From the NCBI GenBank assembly GCA_029775915.1, contig JARVKA010000010.1, forward strand, positions 1-46,120: a stretch of DNA of 46,120 bases. Direction: 5' to 3'. The notes beneath the pieces were generated by a model. It had not been told where the DNA came from. It ran no database searches and saw only the letters and a list, made by a program, of their open reading frames with translations. The stretch is from Nitrososphaeria archaeon (lineage in GTDB: Archaea; Thermoproteota; Nitrososphaeria; Nitrososphaerales; JANXEG01). The position numbers and the translations under genes were made by a program. Within the stretch, counting starts at the first letter, position 1. Each line of letters opens with the position of its first letter. This document shows positions 41,338 to 46,120 of this stretch, piece by piece.

Positions 41338-42243
41338 ATGAAAATAGCCATCATTGGTTCAGGTACTGTTGGCCAAGCTACAGGCATAGGTTTTCTTCAT
41401 TATCATAACGATGTTACGTTTTGTGACGTTGATGAAGAAGTTTTATTAGAACTTAAAGCAAAAGGTTATAATACTGAGAGTATCTCAAAGGCTGTGATAG
41501 ATTCGGACGTCATCTTCGTATGCGTCCCTACACCGACTGTGAATGGAATGATGAATGATAAGTATATAAATTCTGCTATTACCGATATCGCTTTATCCTT
41601 GCGTAAGGATAGTGGTTATAAAGTTATTGCAATAAGAAGTACAGTCGTGCCTTTTTTCACACGTAACAAAGTCATTCCGTTACTTGAAGAATGTTCTAAG
41701 CTGACTGTTGGAAAAGACTTTGGTGTTTGCCACAATCCAGAATTCTTAAGGAAAGCTTCTGCACTTGAAGACTTTCTTAATCCTTGGAGGATAGTGATAG
41801 GTGAGTATGATAAGAGATCTGGTGACATTCTATCCAAATTATATTCAGTATTTGGCAAACCGATTTTTAGAACTACATTAGAAACTTCAGAAATGATAAA
41901 GTATGTAGCGAATGCTTTTCTTGCTACTAAGATTTCTTTCTTCAATGAAGTCTTTATGATCTGCAAGGAGTTAAATATAGATCATAAATTGGTATCTAAG
42001 GTTGTAAGTTTAGACCCGAGGATAGGCGAATATGGTATACATGGTGGTAGACCATTTAAAGGCGGTTGTTTACCCAAAGATTTAGAAGCATTTATACATT
42101 TTGTGAAAGAAAGAGGGATTAATCCAATTATATTAAATGCTACTCTTCAAGTAAATAGGGAAATGGAGCGAGCTGAGTTTGAAGAAGGTTTTACTTATAG
42201 CTCATGTAAGAAGGGCATTTCCCCGTATACCGGCGCTTATTAA
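41338..42243 (+). CDS. UDP-glucose/GDP-mannose dehydrogenase family protein, short form
   Basis: 301 residues. The N-terminal Rossmann domain (IGSGTVGQATGIGF), VCVPTPTV and RSTVVP are intact. The central helical domain has KYVANAFLATKISFFNE, and the catalytic Cys is in PFKGGCLPKDLEAF (about 240). Family members usually run to about 430 residues with a third, UDP-binding domain; here the protein ends about 35 residues after the central domain. The last 21 codons overlap the start of the glycosyltransferase in another frame (65 bp). It is either a natural short form or a truncation by deletion. Confidence 0.8.
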   Translation: MKIAIIGSGTVGQATGIGFLHYHNDVTFCDVDEEVLLELKAKGYNTESISKAVIDSDVIFVCVPTPTVNGMMNDKYINSAITDIALSLRKDSGYKVIAIRSTVVPFFTRNKVIPLLEECSKLTVGKDFGVCHNPEFLRKASALEDFLNPWRIVIGEYDKRSGDILSKLYSVFGKPIFRTTLETSEMIKYVANAFLATKISFFNEVFMICKELNIDHKLVSKVVSLDPRIGEYGIHGGRPFKGGCLPKDLEAFIHFVKERGINPIILNATLQVNREMERAEFEEGFTYSSCKKGISPYTGAY

Positions 42244-43423
42244 ATATCTTCCGGAGTTTGGTTGGCAACCAATCGTTTTAACACCTGATATTTGCCATTA
42301 TACTGATTTTATAGATATACTTGCAGCCTCCTTAAAGCGATGCTTTGGATTTACCCAAGAAATGGGTATGAAAGTGCAAGCAGAAAGGTACTTTGGTATC
42401 ACTTCTTCCCGAGCATTGATTTTAAAATCTTTACTTAGATTTTCTAAAAATATTCTTTATTATCCAGACCGAGACAGATTTTGGAAATCTTCTGGTATTA
42501 AATTAGGCATGAAGATTTTGAAAAATAACCCTGTAGACGCTATGATAAGTAGCTCCGCACCTGTGACAAGTCACCTTATAGCTAAAGAGTTGAAGGTTAA
42601 GTATGGAATCCCTTGGGTAGCCGATCTTAGAGATTTATGGTCACAGAACCATAATTATCCATATAATTATATAAGAAATATAATTGATAGGAGGCTTGAG
42701 TTAAAGACGTTATCGTTCGCAGATGCTTTGGTAACTGTTTCCCAACCTTGGGTAAATAAGTTAAAGATTCTTCATAAAAGAAAGTCAGTGTATCTAATTA
42801 CTAACGGTTTTGACCCTGATGAAGCAAATATAACAGCACCTTTAACTACGAACTTTACAATTACTCATACAGGTACGATTTATGAAGGTAAGCAAAGCCC
42901 AGATAAGTTCTTTATCGCTTTAAAAGAGCTGATTTCTGAAGGTGCTTTAAAGTCTGATGAGATAGAGGTAAGGTTTTATGGTATAAATGAAGTATGGCTT
43001 GAAAATAGGATTAAAAAGTATGGATTGTTAAAGATCGTAAAACAATACGGTAGAGTTCCATCCAGGAATGAATTTCTTAAGAAGCAGAGAGAATCACAGC
43101 TACTACTTTTACTAAATTGGGAGGATAAAAGAGAAAAAGGATACTTTCCATTAAAGCTTTTTGAATATTTGGCATCTAAGAGGCCCATATTGGCTGTAGG
43201 AGGTTTTGGCAATGATGTAATATCAAAATTACTTAGTGAAACCAAAGCTGGTTTCTATACTAAAGAAGTAGATGAGGTTAAGAGAGTTCTTAAGAAGCTA
43301 TATTTAGAGTACAAGTATTGTGGAAAGGTAAGTTATGATGGAAGTATAGAAGTGATTAATAAATATAACTATCGTGAAATAGCAAGAAAGTATGCAGAGA
43401 TTCTTAACACATTTGGCTCTTAG
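42179..43423 (+). CDS. Glycosyltransferase (GT-B, GT4-like)
   Basis: 414 residues. The N-terminal domain begins KKVLLIAHVRRAFPRIPALIKYLPEFGW. WVADLRDLWSQNHNYP, VTVSQPWVNKL and ITNGFDPDEAN are typical of the acceptor half, and ITHTGTIYEGKQSPDKFF starts the donor half, with FPLKLFEYLASKRPILAVGG near the C-terminus. TTG 42179 starts within the dehydrogenase gene; an internal later start would lose the conserved N-terminus. A decayed paralogue lies at 39195. It is followed 13 bp later by a methyltransferase. Confidence 0.88.
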   Translation: MKKVLLIAHVRRAFPRIPALIKYLPEFGWQPIVLTPDICHYTDFIDILAASLKRCFGFTQEMGMKVQAERYFGITSSRALILKSLLRFSKNILYYPDRDRFWKSSGIKLGMKILKNNPVDAMISSSAPVTSHLIAKELKVKYGIPWVADLRDLWSQNHNYPYNYIRNIIDRRLELKTLSFADALVTVSQPWVNKLKILHKRKSVYLITNGFDPDEANITAPLTTNFTITHTGTIYEGKQSPDKFFIALKELISEGALKSDEIEVRFYGINEVWLENRIKKYGLLKIVKQYGRVPSRNEFLKKQRESQLLLLLNWEDKREKGYFPLKLFEYLASKRPILAVGGFGNDVISKLLSETKAGFYTKEVDEVKRVLKKLYLEYKYCGKVSYDGSIEVINKYNYREIARKYAEILNTFGS

Positions 43424-43436
43424 ATAGGTGAAATTA

Positions 43437-44195
43437 ATGAGTAAAACATTTTATGAGGCTGAAACTCCCGAAGAAGCGCTTGAAATATATTTTAAAGGAT
43501 ATAAGGACTTATATGAAAAGACAAAAGAACAAGTTATAAAAAATGTAATCTATTCTATGATATCGTCTTGGAATTCTCTTAAGGTCTTAGAAGTTGGTGC
43601 AGGAGGGGGGGTTTGGACTGAATTTTTTATTAAAAATGGTGCTGCTGAGGTTACTTGTGTTGATTTATGCAAGAATATTTTGATTGGAAACAAGAAATTA
43701 CATCCTGAGGCAAGGTTTATCTTAGCAGATGCTACAACATTAGCGCTAAGAGAAAAGTTTGATTTCATTTTTGCAAAGGATGTAATAGAGCACATCGAAA
43801 AAGATCTGCGATTCCTATTAAATATGAACAGACATCTAAAAAAGGATGGAATATTGCTAATAACCTCACAAAATTTATTTTCTTTGAACTACTTAATTGA
43901 AGCTAGTGTCAATTTTTTAAGACATAAAAAGTGGTGTGGATGGGACCCTACTCACATCAGGTTTTACACTTCAAACTCTCTAAATAGAAAATTAGAGATG
44001 GCCGGTTTTAGAGTTATCAAATACTTTGGATGTTATCACTTCCCCTATAGACTCTTAACAAGGAAAATGTTCGGACGGTTGATAGAGAAGAAAATTTTCC
44101 ACATCATAGAGCAATCAAGGTTGTGCTATAAATTCCCGTTTAATGTCACAGGGTGGAGTATAGGTGTAGTTGCTAAAAAAGTCGATGAAGCATGA
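43437..44195 (+). CDS. Class I SAM-dependent methyltransferase
   Basis: 252 residues. LKVLEVGAGGGVWTEFFI (SAM loop) at about 49-66, VTCVDLCKNILIG, then FDFIFAKDVIEHIEKD and HLKKDGILLITSQN. The C-terminal half has FYTSNSLNRKLEMAGF, as in many glycan and quinone-type methyltransferases. ATG 43437 is placed by GGTGA 6 nt upstream; a GTG at 43428 is an alternative. It overlaps the next methyltransferase by ATGA. Confidence 0.87.
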   Translation: MSKTFYEAETPEEALEIYFKGYKDLYEKTKEQVIKNVIYSMISSWNSLKVLEVGAGGGVWTEFFIKNGAAEVTCVDLCKNILIGNKKLHPEARFILADATTLALREKFDFIFAKDVIEHIEKDLRFLLNMNRHLKKDGILLITSQNLFSLNYLIEASVNFLRHKKWCGWDPTHIRFYTSNSLNRKLEMAGFRVIKYFGCYHFPYRLLTRKMFGRLIEKKIFHIIEQSRLCYKFPFNVTGWSIGVVAKKVDEA

Positions 44196-44800
44196 TTATG
44201 ACACAAAAAGATGATCTTATACAATTCATTTCCTATTTTTATCAAACTAAATTGATCATAAACTTAAATGTCAAGAAAATTTTGGAAGTAGGAATTGGAA
44301 ATAAAACAGCTTCAAATTATCTGAAGCAGCGTGGTTTAAATGTAACTACTTGCGATATTGACAAGAGAAAGGAACCAGATTGTGTAGCAGATATTCGACA
44401 ACTCCCTTTCAAAGATAATTCTTTTGATGCTATAATGGCATACGAAGTGCTTGAGCATTTACCATGGGACAATATTGATCAAGTTCTGGAAGAATTAAAG
44501 CGGGTTACAAAAAGGTACGTCGTTATCTCCATCCCCTATTCTTCGCACCACTTCGAATTTATATTTAAATTCCCTTTAATGCGAAAGCTCATAAAAAGAG
44601 ATTTCATTGATATATTTTTTAGAATACCATTTCCAGTTCGCGATATTAGAGGAGAGTATTATCATTGCTGGGAGATTGGGAGGAAGAGCTATCCAATGCA
44701 GAAGTTTAGGAAACTTTTAAAAAAGAAATTTAGAATAATTGGGGAGGTGAGACCATTATTACACTCATATCACCATTTCTTCATTTTAGAAAAGATATAA
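44192..44800 (+). CDS. Type 11 SAM-dependent methyltransferase
   Basis: 202 residues. KKILEVGIGNKTASNYLKQ (SAM loop), VTTCDIDKRKEPDCVADIRQLPFKDNSFDAIMAYEVLEHLP (a continuous motif I-post II stretch, listed in two parts by position about 43-85) and VVISIPYS. It starts in an ATGA overlap with the preceding gene and ends 29 bp before the insertion element. The substrate is unknown and presumably a surface glycan or lipid-linked precursor. Confidence 0.87.
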   Translation: MIMTQKDDLIQFISYFYQTKLIINLNVKKILEVGIGNKTASNYLKQRGLNVTTCDIDKRKEPDCVADIRQLPFKDNSFDAIMAYEVLEHLPWDNIDQVLEELKRVTKRYVVISIPYSSHHFEFIFKFPLMRKLIKRDFIDIFFRIPFPVRDIRGEYYHCWEIGRKSYPMQKFRKLLKKKFRIIGEVRPLLHSYHHFFILEKI

Positions 44801-44829
44801 TAATTAATACTCCACTAATAATTTCCTCA

Positions 44830-45769
44830 GCTTTGTGGCTTAATTATTGTTATATGTTTGCTCTTTGTTTTAGTGTTAAGTTTGTGTTTATAGGTTTATG
44901 ATTGTGTTGTATATGAATGCTTTTATTTTTAGCTCATTAGCTATGTTTGTTAGCTCCTTAGCCATGCAGTATTCTCCATACTGGCGTTTGAATGTTGAGA
45001 ATACTGTTTCAACCGTTCAGCGTTTACCATAGCCAATCATCCTCGCCCACACTTCATCGCTTATCCTTTTGATAAGCTTAACCATCCTACGTCTTTTCGG
45101 AGGTCCTCTATCAACTTTGGCATTACGCCTAAGTTTGATGATTGGTTTCACACATCCTTCTAAGAAGCTTGTAAGCTTCAGCATTATCATAAGCTCCATA
45201 ACAGCTCCAAAAACCCTCCTAAGCTTATATGATTCATTGATTAATGCTAGCAATGGAGTTATGAACATCATCAGTTGTTACTTCCATAGAAGTCCTCCTT
45301 AGTCTTAACGTCCACGGAAAAGTGGATCTTGATGTAGCGCTTGCTATGTATACGTGTAACCCATCCACAGACTTATTGATGCTAACACACTTGAATCAAC
45401 AGCTATAACTATGGGTTCGCTTGAGCCCCTCAGCGAACTGCGTAAAGATGGGTTAAGTGTTAATATACACCTTATAATCTAAGAATAGTCCATGATGGAA
45501 GCTTGGATAAGCATATTCAAAGCCTAAGCCTTCAAGCTGCCTATAAGGCATTGAGAAGAGATAACGCACAACGGTGATGAACTCAACATACCTGCAAGTA
45601 ATCTTAAAGGGATGATCTTATCAATATTCAAATCCATAAGCTCAGTATCATGCCTTTAAGAAAGTCCAAGCTAAGAAGCTCACCACGCCTAATAAGCCTC
45701 TCATCAATAACAGACCAATACATAGATTAAAGTAAGATATAAGAAGCTTAAAGAATTAAGCCACAAAGC
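44830..45769 (-). mobile_element. Decayed IS5/IS4-type insertion sequence (940 bp)
   Basis: Exact 16-bp inverted repeats GCTTTGTGGCTTAATT (44830-44845) and AATTAAGCCACAAAGC (45754-45769). The interior encodes a broken DDE transposase on the minus strand. An isolated copy of the right end is at 22301-22335. No clear target duplication is visible (left flank CCTCA, right flank AAAAT). It is inserted beside a broken nucleotide-sugar dehydrogenase. Confidence 0.85.
44897..45700 (-). pseudogene. IS5/IS4-type transposase pseudogene
   Basis: The minus strand reads, through several frames, VVRYLFSMPYRQLEGLGFEYAYPSFHHG, IKIHFSVDVKTKE-like sequence, then PIIKLRRNAKVDRGPPKRRR and ISDEVWARMIGYGKR. There the Y-(2)-R-(3)-E-(6)-K signature reads YGKR, stop, TVETVFSTFK: the Trp codon has become TGA at 45019-45017. 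Several frameshifts upstream confirm that it is inactive. Coordinates are approximate. Confidence 0.8.
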
Positions 45770-45775
45770 AAAATT

Positions 45776-46120
45776 TTTTAAACCAAATTTTTCAGCAAGA
45801 TTTCGGCAAGTTCTGACAGGAACTGTACTTCCAATAGAGATTAAAGCTGTAGGATTTTTCTCACTAATTTTTTACATACGTCATAAATGCTTTTTACATC
45901 CGCTCTTCCAAAAGAATCTAAACCAGTGTTTACGCAAATGATATAAGTATTAATATCGTTCTAACATTATCCTCTACCAAATATCATTAAAATTCCAGGA
46001 GATTCAATGAGTTTATGTGTAGCCACATCTATAGCATACCCTAACCTTTCAAGAGTATGTACACCTACAACCAGTTGCTCTTTAACATCTTGTCTTCTAA
46101 GTAATTCTTTTACGGTCTCT
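45776..46120 (-). pseudogene. Nucleotide-sugar dehydrogenase (WecC-like) pseudogene, partial
   Basis: Minus-strand reading across frames gives DVATHKLIESPGILMIFGRG, then NDINTYIICVNTGLDSFGRADVKSIYDVC, EKNPTALISIGSTVPVRTC and RNLAEKFGL. This is the N-terminal third of a UDP-N-acetyl-mannosamine dehydrogenase-type protein (VNTP and ESTVPVGT motifs, both altered). There are at least two frameshifts and a stop. The reading ends where the insertion element begins (45769), and the gene runs off the window at 46120. Confidence 0.65.

Noticed and set aside
44830-45769. Active transposon
   Set aside because: The transposase has a stop replacing the conserved Trp in the YREK region and several frameshifts upstream.
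1-46120. CRISPR array or defence island
   Set aside because: No regularly spaced direct repeats and no cas or defence genes were seen. The only repeats are the three near-palindromic copies, the IS ends and the relics described.

Overview
The window comes from an AT-rich archaeal chromosome. Archaeal markers include an archaeal-type S-adenosylmethionine synthetase, Sm-like protein, Rio2 kinase, TFB, Gar1, S8e, SRP19, Trm1, a splicing-endonuclease family protein, RFC large subunit and an archaeal lipid prenyltransferase. A TFE-beta (RPC34/39-like) gene and three tRNA genes with introns at non-canonical positions point to the TACK/Thermoproteota side. I cannot place it more finely from sequence alone. 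TTG start codons are frequent.

Layout. (1) 1-10.1 kb: a spliced tRNA-Thr, a SWIM zinc-finger protein, citramalate synthase facing ketol-acid reductoisomerase, an LSm-SAM synthetase pair, Rio2, a threonine-synthase-like protein that lacks the usual PLP lysine and is fused to a PadR-like winged helix, a HypE/PurM-like protein and ThiD-ThiN. (2) 10.1-18.8 kb: a two-gene sodium:solute symporter unit, an anchored nitroreductase, a secreted coiled-coil metzincin next to a membrane-anchored winged-helix protein, a sirtuin, a ferritin-like protein and a frameshifted pyrimidine-dimer glycosylase. (3) 18.9-32.2 kb: tRNA-Ala(CGC), MgtA-type P-ATPase, a tautomerase, a structured RNA resembling a C/D guide aimed at 16S C1402, then a dense information-processing block (S8e, SRP19, Trm1, RlmE, TFE-beta, TFB, Gar1, splicing endonuclease subunit, DGGGP synthase, RFC-L), CutA, an Mth938-like protein and tRNA-Ala(GGC).

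(4) 32.3-46.1 kb: a cell-surface glycan region, all genes on the plus strand: glycosyltransferases, a sugar epimerase, a thiamine-dependent E1 alpha/beta pair, a DegT-type aminotransferase, a nucleotide-sugar dehydrogenase and four methyltransferases. It is split by an insertion-sequence graveyard (39.2-41.3 kb: a broken glycosyltransferase, a TnpB relic and two head-to-head IS6-like copies). It ends at a decayed 940-bp IS5/IS4-type element (44.8-45.8 kb) beside a broken nucleotide-sugar dehydrogenase. No transposase in the window is intact.

The most interesting points are the lysine-less threonine-synthase/PadR fusion; three different non-canonical tRNA introns together with an endonuclease subunit that lacks the catalytic histidine; the C1402 guide-like RNA; a dispersed near-palindromic repeat present three times; and the E1 pair embedded in a glycan operon.
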